This document shows, in pieces, positions 26,175 to 34,883 of a stretch of 64,000 nucleotides of DNA. Origin of the DNA: Verrucomicrobiota bacterium (GTDB lineage Bacteria > Verrucomicrobiota > Verrucomicrobiia > Verrucomicrobiales > Akkermansiaceae); NCBI GenBank assembly GCA_030835305.1, contig JAURPJ010000062.1:35192-99191 (forward strand), read 5' to 3'. Position 1 is the stretch's first letter, and each line of letters opens with the position of its first letter. Below the pieces are notes generated by a model. It ran no database searches. It was given only the letters and a program-made list of their open reading frames with translations, and was not told where the DNA came from. Both the position numbers and the translations under genes were made by a program.

Positions 26175-29012
26175 TTACTTCCCGGGCACTTTGTGGATGG
26201 TGCTATGGATGGTGCCAATCAATTCGTCTCCGTCTGCGGATTCGAGATCGTAATCAAGCTTGAATTGCTGGCTCGGTTTGTGGCCCTCAACAGTGAGGAG
26301 AACCGATTTCTTGTCGGCTCCAAGTTTAGCTGCGGTAATTTTGACGGTGTCACGCTTGCGGACTTTTTTCGATTCCTTTTTGAGAGCTGCAGCCTCGGCA
26401 GCCTTGTCGGGATTATCAACCGAGAACTGGCCTGATCCGTATTGGGGGCCGCGGATATATTTCCAGCGCTGGGCGGTGAATGAGGTTGGGTCATTTGCGA
26501 GTTCGTCGTCGAGCTCAACGTCAAAGGTCAGCTGAATACCTTCTTTGGTGACTTTCATGGCAGTCGGGAGAGGACTGACCTCCTTGGCGTTGCGGCGGAT
26601 TCGTTGAAGTCCGGCTTCATTGGCTGCATTGGTCTGCCAGCCGCGGAATCCGACCACATACATGGAACCGTCGGGATGGAAGACGGCCCGCTGGGCGGAA
26701 GACGAAAGTTTCACTGGAAGCTTTGCAACGCCGCCCTGGTAGAATCCGTCGGCGACTTTTTGGCGAAGCACGTGATAAATCGCAGACTGACCGTAGGACA
26801 AGTGGATCAACTCGCCTGAAGCGATACCGATCTTGGCATTCTTTGGAACCCAAATTTGTCCTCCACCCGAGTTATCGACTGACATGGGGAGGTAGCAGAG
26901 AGGCTCGGTAAATTCAGACTTATTCTCCTGACGAGAATCTTCCACGCCGAAGAATGGGGTGCCGTTTTCCGGCTGATAGAAGTTGATCTTGCAGCAGGGC
27001 TGCCAGGTCCCTTCATTCTCTCCGGTGGTGATCTCTCCGTTGGGTCCGATGCCGATACCGCCCGGGGCCCGGAGGCCGGTTCCGATGGTGTATAGGCGAT
27101 TGCCGTCGGCACTAATTTTCACGAAAGCTCCGTTGTGGGGGAGAATCTTGTCGAAACCGCGTCCCCCGGGGCGAACGGGTGAGGCTTTGGCGAAGTAGAA
27201 GTTGCCCTCCTTGTCGGTTTCAAGTCCGAACTGGAATTCGTGGAAGTTATTGGAGAGGTAGACATCATTATTGAAGACCTCAAATTTGTCAGCTTCGCCG
27301 TCGTTATTGAGATCGTATGTCTTATAGATCCCATCGCGCCCAGCGATGTGCGGCACGTCGTTTACGATTTTGAGTCCGAGTGGCTCGAAAAATCCAGTGG
27401 CGTAGCGCTTCCAGGTGAGCTTGTTTAAGTTTTTTAAGCCAGAGACCATCCAGATGTCTCCATCCCAGGTGGAAAGGAGGCCCCGGTTGCCATCAGAGAA
27501 GAAGTCGATATCGGACATGCGAACTTTGCTCCTGTAGGGGGAATCCTTGAGAGCCGGAGGAAGGGGGACCTGGTCAACGAGCCAGGCCTTCTTGGAGCTG
27601 TCCAACTGGGCTTCCACTTCGAAGGTCTCGGGAGAAATGCCAGGACCGCCTTCGGTGAGAGGGGCCAGCGAGACGGGAGCTGGAGCTTTGGTTTTTGAGT
27701 TTCCGGTGTAGAGCAGGGCTACCTTCGTTGGTTTATCCGAGGCCTCGAAGCGCAGGAAGTAGGTGCCATCCTTGGCGGTGGTCTGAATTCCTCCATCGAC
27801 AGCCCTTACCTTGAGGGTAAAATTCTTTTCACTGGAATCGTCAAGAAGGCGGACGGTGAGTTGTTTGTCGTGAGGAGCGACCTCAAGGTAGCGGACAAGT
27901 CCGTCATTGTGATCGCTGACGGTGTCGAGAATGCGGGTGCCATTGACAGCGTAGTCCAGAACGATCTGGTTTCCGCTGCGGAAGTAGCCGTTGAACTCGA
28001 GATGGGAGAAATTTCCATAGCCTTTGAGGGGGCGTTTGTCTTCGAAAGAGTCGGAGTCATCGGCCCATACCGGGCCTTCGGCAGCAGTAAAGAGGAAGGA
28101 ATCCTTGTTGTTGAATTCGTTGACGCGTCCATGACCACCTCCCCAGGGGGTGTTGATGAGATTGACACCCTTGTCGGTTGCTGAAACGAGGGAAAGATTC
28201 TCGGTATTGAAGAGGGCCACCCGGCCCGGCAACGCGGAGTAGTTGAGCGCGATTCCTTTCAGCGCGGACTCGCGACGTTGCTTACCCTTGAACCAGTCGC
28301 CGTAGGTTTGGAAGAAGGCGGGGCCGTGATCGGCAAGATGATACCACTTTTCCTGAGGAGCGGAGGCGGCATTGTATACAATGAGAGCGGAGCGGGGAAT
28401 TCCGAGCTCGCCCATAGCCGAAAGGAGGGATTCGGAGGCTAGTTCCCTAACCTTGACGTTGCGAAACTGGACAGGAGATCCGTCGTCGTGGTTTTGAAGG
28501 CCAAAGTAGCCTCCGACATCGCCGCGGCCGGCCTGGCATTCGTAGACATTGATGAGCTTGTCATTGAGGACAACCGCGATCTGGTCGCCTGCGGTAATGA
28601 TTTGATAAGTGTTCCACTCCCCGACCTTCATGTCAGGCTGAATGGCCGGCTGGATGTCATAAATGGCTCCGGTCTTGTTTTTATGAGACTCGTTGCCGCA
28701 GATTTGGATCTCGTATCCTTGTTTCACGGCAACCCAGGGATCATCTCCGGGATCGGGAAAACGGACGAAAATTCCAGAGTTGTCAGCATCTTCGGGAGCC
28801 ATGAACTCGACGGTGAAGCAGGCGTTGGTAAACTGTTTTTTACCATACCACCAAAGGCCCATGCCTCCTTTTGCGGTGGAAATGCCGTTTTTGAGTTCGA
28901 AGGAACCGGGGCCCGCCATCTTCCAGTCGGAAGCGGCTTCGGGGAGAACACTTTGGGCCTCTTTGGCGCAGAGCGAGCTGAGAAGAAGGGGTAATAGAGC
29001 GAGTCGTTTCAT
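26175..29012 (-). CDS. Large secreted DUF1080 plus beta-propeller (sorbosone-dehydrogenase-like) protein
   Basis: The ATG at 29012 gives 945 residues with a signal peptide (KRLALLPLLLSSLCAKEA); an in-frame ATG at 29021 is an alternative. Residues about 25-185 are a DUF1080 domain (GGMGLWWYGKKQF, NSGIFVRFPDP, VGEWNTYQII, YFGLQNHDDGSPVQFRNV). The middle and C-terminal parts (about 450-800) read like the six-bladed propeller of membrane-bound/sorbosone-type dehydrogenases: DIDFFSDGNRGLLSTWDGDIW, GIYKTYDLNNDGEADKFEVF (shortened), GPNGEITTGENEG, FHPDGSMYVVGFRGWQ. Unlike many relatives it has no CxxCH haem site in this sequence. It probably oxidises or binds a sugar-type substrate outside the cytoplasm. 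The divergent RNase P RNA gene begins about 100 bases upstream. Confidence 0.85.
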   Translation of the reverse strand: MKRLALLPLLLSSLCAKEAQSVLPEAASDWKMAGPGSFELKNGISTAKGGMGLWWYGKKQFTNACFTVEFMAPEDADNSGIFVRFPDPGDDPWVAVKQGYEIQICGNESHKNKTGAIYDIQPAIQPDMKVGEWNTYQIITAGDQIAVVLNDKLINVYECQAGRGDVGGYFGLQNHDDGSPVQFRNVKVRELASESLLSAMGELGIPRSALIVYNAASAPQEKWYHLADHGPAFFQTYGDWFKGKQRRESALKGIALNYSALPGRVALFNTENLSLVSATDKGVNLINTPWGGGHGRVNEFNNKDSFLFTAAEGPVWADDSDSFEDKRPLKGYGNFSHLEFNGYFRSGNQIVLDYAVNGTRILDTVSDHNDGLVRYLEVAPHDKQLTVRLLDDSSEKNFTLKVRAVDGGIQTTAKDGTYFLRFEASDKPTKVALLYTGNSKTKAPAPVSLAPLTEGGPGISPETFEVEAQLDSSKKAWLVDQVPLPPALKDSPYRSKVRMSDIDFFSDGNRGLLSTWDGDIWMVSGLKNLNKLTWKRYATGFFEPLGLKIVNDVPHIAGRDGIYKTYDLNNDGEADKFEVFNNDVYLSNNFHEFQFGLETDKEGNFYFAKASPVRPGGRGFDKILPHNGAFVKISADGNRLYTIGTGLRAPGGIGIGPNGEITTGENEGTWQPCCKINFYQPENGTPFFGVEDSRQENKSEFTEPLCYLPMSVDNSGGGQIWVPKNAKIGIASGELIHLSYGQSAIYHVLRQKVADGFYQGGVAKLPVKLSSSAQRAVFHPDGSMYVVGFRGWQTNAANEAGLQRIRRNAKEVSPLPTAMKVTKEGIQLTFDVELDDELANDPTSFTAQRWKYIRGPQYGSGQFSVDNPDKAAEAAALKKESKKVRKRDTVKITAAKLGADKKSVLLTVEGHKPSQQFKLDYDLESADGDELIGTIHSTIHKVPGK

Positions 29013-29113
29013 AGATTGCATAGACAGTGGACTTTTTACGTAGCTGGTCAACTTGGTTTGTCAGGGGATTTTTTCAGGCTGGTCAAAGTAAGGGGGTGCC
29101 CATAGCTTCGGAG

Positions 29114-29465
29114 TCCGCTCCCCGGGCAGTCGCTGGTTTTCGCAAGGAAGTTGGAGGAAAGTCCGGACACTACAGAGCAGTGTGCCTCTCGAAAGAGAGG
29201 GACGGTGGTTCGAGAGGACTTCCGGACAGATAGTGCCGCAGAAAACAAACCGCCTTCTTCGGAGGGTAAGGGTGAAAAGGTGGGGTAAGAGCCCACCGCG
29301 CCGAGGGTGACCGAGGTGGCAGGGTAAACCTCTCACAGTGCAAGACAGAACAGGGGAAGGGCTGCTCGCTCGCCGCATCCCCGGGTAATAGTCGCAAAGA
29401 TAAATGACTGTCGAAGTCCACACAGGGTGGACGGAACAGAATCCGGCTTACAGGGGAGCGGCCGC
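29114..29465 (+). ncRNA. rnpB: RNase P RNA (bacterial class A)
   Basis: The catalytic RNA of RNase P, which removes tRNA 5' leaders, is clear from its universal blocks: GGAGGAAAGTCCGGAC (29153-29168, P4 5' strand region), GGTGAAAAGGTGGGGTAAGAGCCCACCGC (P7-P10 region near 29271-29299), and ACAGAATCCGGCTTAC near 29436-29451 (P4 3' strand). The ends are set by the P1 helix: GCTCCCC (29117-29123) pairs with GGGGAGC (29453-29459). Exact ends are approximate by a few bases. The convergent FGE gene stops only about 4 bases after it. Confidence 0.95.
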
Positions 29466-29468
29466 TTT

Positions 29469-30542
29469 TTACTTTGATTTGGCGCAGCGGAACCCGGTGT
29501 GGTTGGCGGGGGCAAGCGATTCCGAGTAGTGACGCGCTCCGGGTCGGTATCTAAGGCAGTAGGAAGTGTGGCAGAGGAATGACCCTCCTTTGGTGACATG
29601 CAGCAGGCTGAGAGGGTGTTGCTTACCAAAAACGATGGGCGAAGGCCATTTGTCATTCTGAAGGAACCAGTTGACTTCAGGTTGACTGACGCCACCCCTT
29701 GGTCCCTTGGGATCCTTCTTGGGGTCTTTGATGAAAATGGCGTAGGCATCGGGGCGGTAATAGTCCGAGCAATGTTCCCAGACATTCCCTGCCATGTCAT
29801 AGAGCCCGAATGGGTTGGGTGGGTATGACTTGATGGGGGCCGATCCTTTGAAGCCGTCTTCCCCGGTGTCTTTGTGGGGGAATTCCCCGGTGAAGACGTT
29901 TGCGAGCCACTTTTCGCCGGGTTTTGAATCTTCTCCCCAGATATAATCAAGCCCTTCTTTTCCTCCACGTGCGGCGAGCTCCCATTCCGCCTCGGTGGGA
30001 AGTCTTTTTCCGGCCCATTTACAATAGGCATTGGCATCCTCCCAAGTGACGCAAACCACCGGGTGGTTTTCCTTCCCCTCGAGGTTGGAACCGGGACCAG
30101 TGGGATGCTTCCACGACGCTCCTTCTTCAAAGCGCCACCATTGCCACTCGGCACCCTGACCACGGAGTTCGACAGCGCTGGGGGGGCCGGAAAAAACAAT
30201 TCCGCCCGGCTTCAAAGCTTCGGCGGGAGCTTTCGGGAAATCCTTTTTCGACCACCCTCGCTCGGCCTGGGTTTTGTATCCGGTGACATCAACAAATTTC
30301 TGGAACTGGGCGTTGGTAACCTCGTGGACGTCCAAATAAAATCCACTGACGGTGACTTTGTGAACGGGGCGCTCCTCGGGATTGAAAGGAAGATTGGGGT
30401 TTTCCTTGGTGCCACGAGTGTAAGTGCCACCCTCAATCCACACCATCCTTTCGGGAGCGTTTGTCTTGGTAGAAACGTCTTTTGGTTCAGGGCTAGCCTG
30501 AAGGAGCGAAATGACGGGAATGATACAAAGAAGTCGTTTCAT
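29469..30542 (-). CDS. Formylglycine-generating enzyme family protein (SUMF1/FGE), exported
   Basis: This 357-residue protein has a signal peptide (KRLLCIIPVISLLQA). The FGE fold is shown by MVWIEGGTYTRG, NPEERPVHKVTVSGFYLD, VHEVTNAQFQKFV, HPVVCVTWEDANAYCKWAGKRLPTE (shortened), LYDMAGNVWEHCSDYY, and the C-terminal GGSFLCHTSYCLRYRPGAR. The last block keeps both active-site cysteines (CHxSYC) of true sulfatase-activating FGEs, rather than the Cys-less form of many relatives. It would convert a sulfatase Cys to formylglycine. Export is unusual because aerobic bacterial FGEs normally act in the cytoplasm, so a periplasmic partner is possible. It is divergent from hisA with 39 bases between starts. 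Confidence 0.9.
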   Translation of the reverse strand: MKRLLCIIPVISLLQASPEPKDVSTKTNAPERMVWIEGGTYTRGTKENPNLPFNPEERPVHKVTVSGFYLDVHEVTNAQFQKFVDVTGYKTQAERGWSKKDFPKAPAEALKPGGIVFSGPPSAVELRGQGAEWQWWRFEEGASWKHPTGPGSNLEGKENHPVVCVTWEDANAYCKWAGKRLPTEAEWELAARGGKEGLDYIWGEDSKPGEKWLANVFTGEFPHKDTGEDGFKGSAPIKSYPPNPFGLYDMAGNVWEHCSDYYRPDAYAIFIKDPKKDPKGPRGGVSQPEVNWFLQNDKWPSPIVFGKQHPLSLLHVTKGGSFLCHTSYCLRYRPGARHYSESLAPANHTGFRCAKSK

Positions 30543-30581
30543 GAAGCTTGGATTTCAAAAGAGGACGATTTATCTACGGGC

Positions 30582-31355
30582 ATGGCCATCACGAAGTTTC
30601 GCCCATGTATTGATCTTCACGAAGGGAAAGTGAAACAGATTGTTGGCGGCACACTCAGTGCCAGCGGCGCAATCGAGAATTTTGTTTCGGAGAAGTCGCC
30701 AGCGTGGTATGCAGAGAAGTTTGCGGATGATGATTTGCGAGGGGGGCACGTGATCAAGTTGGGGCCCGGAAATGATGAGGCGGCCCGGGAGGCTTTGGGT
30801 GCGTGGCCGGGTGGACTACAAATCGGCGGCGGGATTTCTTGCGAAAATGCCGCGGGGTGGTTGGAAGCCGGTGCCAGCGAAGTGATCGTGACGTCGTGGT
30901 TTTTTGATTCCGGAGGAAAGTTTCTTGAGGATCGGGCCAGAATGCTGGCGGATGAAGTTGGGGCCAACAGGGTGGTGATCGATCTCAGCTGTCGGCAAGT
31001 CGGTGATGGCTGGAAAGTGGCCATGAATCGTTGGCAAACAATCACGGAGATGGAGGTGGGGTTGGAGGCAATGGCTCTTCTCTCGCAATATTGCGGGGAG
31101 TTTTTGATTCATGCTGCCGACGTGGAGGGGCAATGCGCCGGCGTCGATGTGCCTCTGGTGAATCTTCTAGGACAATGGACTGGGTGTCCGGTTACCTATG
31201 CGGGAGGGGTGCGAGGCCTCGACGACTTGAAGTTGATCCATGAAGCGAGTGGGGGACGTCTTGATGCCACGGTTGGAAGTGCGCTCGATCTTTTTGGAGG
31301 GACCGGTGTGTCCTACAATTGTCTTTTAAAATGGAATCAAGGCTCGTCAGTCTGA
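30582..31355 (+). CDS. hisA: Eukaryotic-type ProFAR isomerase (HisA)
   Basis: The ATG at 30582 gives 257 residues. The sequence follows the eukaryotic HIS6/HisA type rather than usual bacterial HisA: RPCIDLHEGKVKQIVGGTL, HVIKLGPGNDEAAREAL, QIGGGISCENA, VIVTSWFFDSGGKF, VIDLSCRQVGDGWKVAMNRWQT, FLIHAADVEGQCAG, VTYAGGVRGLDDLKLI and TVGSALDLFGG. The two phosphate-binding loops and both catalytic-region Asp residues (IDLH; HAADVEG) are present. It performs the Amadori isomerisation in histidine synthesis. No other his gene is in the window. In-frame sequence upstream of 30582 overlaps FGE and is not part of the protein. Confidence 0.95.
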   Translation: MAITKFRPCIDLHEGKVKQIVGGTLSASGAIENFVSEKSPAWYAEKFADDDLRGGHVIKLGPGNDEAAREALGAWPGGLQIGGGISCENAAGWLEAGASEVIVTSWFFDSGGKFLEDRARMLADEVGANRVVIDLSCRQVGDGWKVAMNRWQTITEMEVGLEAMALLSQYCGEFLIHAADVEGQCAGVDVPLVNLLGQWTGCPVTYAGGVRGLDDLKLIHEASGGRLDATVGSALDLFGGTGVSYNCLLKWNQGSSV

Positions 31356-31380
31356 ATCGCGATAGATTAAATACCGCGAG

Positions 31381-32319
31381 GTGTCTGAAAGGGTTTTAAT
31401 CACAGGCGGAGCCGGTTTTTTAGGGAGCCATCTTTGCGACCGGATGATTCAGGCCGGGAACGAGGTCATTTGTCTGGATAATTATCTCACAGGCCGCCGA
31501 AAAAACATCAAGCACCTTTTAGGGCATCCCAACTTCGAGTTGGCGCGGCATGATGTCATCGATCCAATCAAATTGGAAGTTGATCGAATCTATAATTTGG
31601 CTTGTCCCGCTTCGCCGGTTCATTATTAATACAATGCCATCAAGACCATGAAAACCTTGGTCATGGTTGCAATCAATATGTTGGGCTTGGCCCGGAGAAC
31701 ACAGGCCAGGATCTTGCAAGCTTCAACTTCCGAGGTTTATGGAGATCCTCTCGTGCATCCGCAAACAGAGGATTACTGGGGACATGTGAATCCGATCGGT
31801 ATTCGTTCATGTTATGATGAAGGGAAGCGTTGTGCGGAAACCTTGTTTGTTGATTATCATCGAAAAAATGGGGTGTATATCCGGATCATGCGAATCTTTA
31901 ACACTTATGGTCCTCGCATGAATGCCGAGGATGGGAGAGTAGTTTCCAATTTTATCGTGCAGGCACTCAAAGGGGAGCCGATAACGATTTACGGTGATGG
32001 TTCGCAGACCCGTTCGTTTTGTTATTGCGATGGCAATATCGAAGGGATGATCCGCTTGATGAACGGAGACCGCATGGGGCCTATCAACATCGGGAATCCC
32101 AATGAGTTTACAATGCTTGAACTCGCCGAGGCGGTGATTGATTTAACGAATTCAAGTTCGGAGATTGTGAACCTGGAACTGCCGCAGGATGATCCCAAGC
32201 AGCGCCAGCCGGATATTTCGCTGGCGAGACGTGAGCTGGGCTGGGAACCGGTGACGCAATTACGGGAGGGTTTGGAGAAAACGATCACCTATTTCGAGGC
32301 CGAGCTAGCCGAAGGGTGA
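31381..32319 (+). pseudogene. UDP-glucuronate decarboxylase gene with in-frame stop
   Basis: The frame from GTG 31381 encodes an extended SDR of the UXS type: [43 protein letters not shown], then TAA (31627-31629) where relatives have Gln, and straight on as [43 protein letters not shown] (Tyr/Lys of the active site), [26 protein letters not shown]. It runs to a normal end near 312 codons. Besides the stop, normally conserved positions are changed (YCDGNIEG in place of YVDDLIEG; MVAINM for MGAINM). An intact enzyme would make UDP-xylose from UDP-glucuronate. Read-through or sequencing error are alternatives, but the missense changes favour decay. Confidence 0.82.
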
Positions 32320-32365
32320 TTGAATTCGGTGATCAGCTGTTGACTGCGTGTCTACTGTTCTCAAT

Positions 32366-33765
32366 GACGTAAGAAGCTTATTTTTTTTGGGAGCAGCTGG
32401 GACCATCACGGGGTTGCAACATCTCTTATAAGTCAATGGTCGGCGTATTCTGTTGGACTGTGGACTTTACCTGGGGAGGCGACAAGATGCACACGAGGTG
32501 AATTGCGGTTTCCCGTAATTTGAGCCGTAGAGCATCGATCATGTCATTCTCTCCCACGCGCATGTTGATCATAGTGGCAATCTCCCCGATCTTTCCAGTA
32601 AAGGATTCGAAGGGAATATTTATGCCAAGTTTGCAAAACGCGACTTGTGTCAGGTGATGTTGGCGGATTCGGCCCGGATTCAGAAGCCAAACGTGGAGTG
32701 GATGAATAAGAAGCGGACGAAAGAAAGCCTTCTCTTGATTAAGCCCTTCTGCATGCCAATTGATGCAGAGCATTGCCTGCGGCAGTTCGTGAACGTGGGC
32801 TACAATTGTAAAATTATTATTGCGAATGGGGTTGAGCTCACCTTCATCGATGTCGGCCATATTTTGGGAAGTGCACAGATCATTTTTAATATCGAAGATG
32901 AAGAAGACGGGCAGAAGAAACGACTTTTTTCTGGTGACGTTGGTCGTGGTGATAACGATCAGCTTTGAGATCTGGTGGTATGAGAAGATGTTAATTCCGT
33001 TTTATTGAGACCTCCTATGGCGGAGGTGAGCACGAGCTTGGTGCTGGCGCTGATGGCAAGGTCGCGGAGGTTTTGAGCAAAGCTTTTAAAAAGTCGGGGA
33101 AACGTAATCATCCCTGCTTTTGCTGTCGAGCGGACACAACAGGCTTTCTATGTCCTTCACGAATTGTTCCGGAGTGGAGCAACTCCAGAAAGGCTAGCCT
33201 ATGTTGATAGTCAATTGGCTGTGAATGCCACAGAAATTTTTCGCCTGCAGCCGGAGTGATTTAACGACGGGTCTATCAGGAGCTGTTTGACAAAAGCAAC
33301 CCCTTCGGTTTCGAGGGTCTGACAATCATTCGCTTGGTGGCGAAGTCGAAGGAGCTGAATGATAATAAACGCCAAGCGATTGTGGTTTTAGCGTCGGAAA
33401 TGTGCGAAGCAGGGCGAATCCTTCACTACCTGAAAACAATATCGCTCCCCCCCCTAACACTATTCTTTTCGTGGGTTATTGCTCGCAGAATACCCTGGGT
33501 TGGAAGATTCGCGAAGATTACGAAGAGGTTAGTGTTTTTGGCTAAGCATACAAGATGAAGGCAAAGATCGAGATTATGGGTTCATTTTCCGGCCACGTTA
33601 ATTACTCCGGATTGATGGACTACCTCCATAGGATCAAAGGATCGAAAAAATATCTGGCTGGTGCATGGGGAGGCCAGCTGAAGCGAAGCGCGTTGCGAGG
33701 CTCTCAAGCAAGAGCACGATGGCGGGGTGTCTGAGGCGGAACTCGGACAGACCGTTGAATCTTAG
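32366..33765 (+). pseudogene. Beta-CASP metallo-beta-lactamase RNase gene, decayed
   Basis: Family blocks occur in the right order but in several frames: LGAAGTITG and LLDCGLYLG (32390-32460), VILSHAHVDHSGNLPDL with the metal site HxHxDH at 32555-32572, AKRDLCQVMLADSARIQ, FIDVGHILGSAQI and RLFSGDVGRGD (to about 32950), then IETSYGGGEHELG, VIIPAFAVERTQQAFYVLHELF, YVDSQLAVNATEIF, FGFEGLTIIR, SEMCEAGRILHYLK and a final SEAELGQTVES ending at 33765. At least six stops or frameshifts (for example TAA near 32432, TAG 32528-32530, TGA 32966-32968) separate them. The intact relative is the COG1236 type of RNA exonuclease/cleavage factor. The gene is clearly dead. Confidence 0.85.
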
Positions 33766-33815
33766 GATGGGGCGTTCATTCTTCGGGTGACGTTCTGGAG
33801 AGCGTCATTCCGGCG

Positions 33816-34883
33816 CTAGTATTCCTCGACCGGGCTTTGGGTGGGGCTAGCTAGCTCGAAGCGTTCCCCCCCGATTACTTCGTAGGTAAGCTCGTTCATT
33901 TGATCGTTCAATTCTTTCCATCTGGATGCGGTGAAAACCGGCGGACGCTTAAGCTTGTTGCGCTGCTTCTCGATTCGGATGAGCGAGTCGTGGTCATTCC
34001 TAACTTGAAGATCTTTTAAGACTTGAGGAAGGTTGGACATGTCATGGCAAATTAAAGCTATATCAGCGCCGGCTTCGAGCGCCAGCTTGATGTCGTTGCC
34101 CCGCCCGTGGTGATTCACGATCGCTCCCATGTCGAGGTCATCGGTGAGAATGAGTCCATTGTAGCCAAGTTGATCGCGGAGAAGCCCGGTGAGGATTCTG
34201 TGGCTTAGCGATGCCGGCATTTCAGGGTCCAGTTCGGGAAATCGCAGATGGCATGCCATAATGGCGTCAAGCTCCGGCATGAGGGCAGTATAGGGGAGAA
34301 GATCTTCCTTTAATAACTTTTCTCTGCTCACTTTTACGACGGGAAGATCATGATGGGGGTCGCTCAAGGCGAGACCATTGGTGGGGAAGTGTTTGCCACA
34401 GGAAAGAACGAATTGCTTTCGCATCCATCGGTTAAATACGCCGGCGCTGTTGATGACAGCCTGGGAGTCGGTTCCCCAGCATCTTCCGCGAAGACCGTTG
34501 TTTTGGTCGGGATGGTGATCCAGATCGAGCACGGGAGCGAAGTTGAGGTTGATGCCGAGGATCTCCAGAAGCTGGCCGGTCAGCGCTCCAAACAGAGCGA
34601 TCTGCCGGGGCGTCGCTTTTGCGGTAAACGTCGCAGCATCCGGAGGTGCACAACTAAAGTCACGGGTGCGCCACACGCGGCCGCCTTCCTGGTCGATTGA
34701 AATGAACGGCCGGTCGAGCGAAAGTGAATTGAGAGAGTCGGTGAGTTCCCTGATCTGTTCTGCCGAAATCAAATTTCGCGAGAAGAGAATGTAGCCTGCC
34801 GGTTGGATTTCGCGAAAGATGGATGCTTCTTCTGGGGTGAGCAAAGGTCCGGAGAGACCAACAATCAAGCGTGCCGCGTTCAT
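33816..34883 (-). CDS. nagZ: Beta-N-acetylhexosaminidase (NagZ type, GH3)
   Basis: The 355-residue protein is a single GH3 N-terminal domain: GPLLTPEEASIFREIQPAGYILFSRN (shortened), SIDQEGGRVWR, LNFAPVLDL, CGKHFPTNGLALSDPHHDLP, MACHLRFPELD, and GLILTDDLDMGAIV with the catalytic Asp in TDDLDMGA. The DPHHDLP loop matches the NagZ loop carrying the His/Asp acid-base pair. NagZ removes GlcNAc from recycled muropeptides in the cytoplasm; no signal peptide is present, in agreement. It overlaps pyrG by 4 bases (ATGA) and is the last gene of the kdsB-pyrG-nagZ unit. Confidence 0.92.
   Translation of the reverse strand: MNAARLIVGLSGPLLTPEEASIFREIQPAGYILFSRNLISAEQIRELTDSLNSLSLDRPFISIDQEGGRVWRTRDFSCAPPDAATFTAKATPRQIALFGALTGQLLEILGINLNFAPVLDLDHHPDQNNGLRGRCWGTDSQAVINSAGVFNRWMRKQFVLSCGKHFPTNGLALSDPHHDLPVVKVSREKLLKEDLLPYTALMPELDAIMACHLRFPELDPEMPASLSHRILTGLLRDQLGYNGLILTDDLDMGAIVNHHGRGNDIKLALEAGADIALICHDMSNLPQVLKDLQVRNDHDSLIRIEKQRNKLKRPPVFTASRWKELNDQMNELTYEVIGGERFELASPTQSPVEEY

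Noticed and set aside
29061..29423. Open frames on the minus strand across 29061-29423
   Set aside because: The region is the RNase P RNA gene; the encoded sequences are Ser/Arg-rich without motifs.
33766..33815. Possible terminator after nagZ (GACG...CGTC)
   Set aside because: The stem is only 4 bp and no T run follows.
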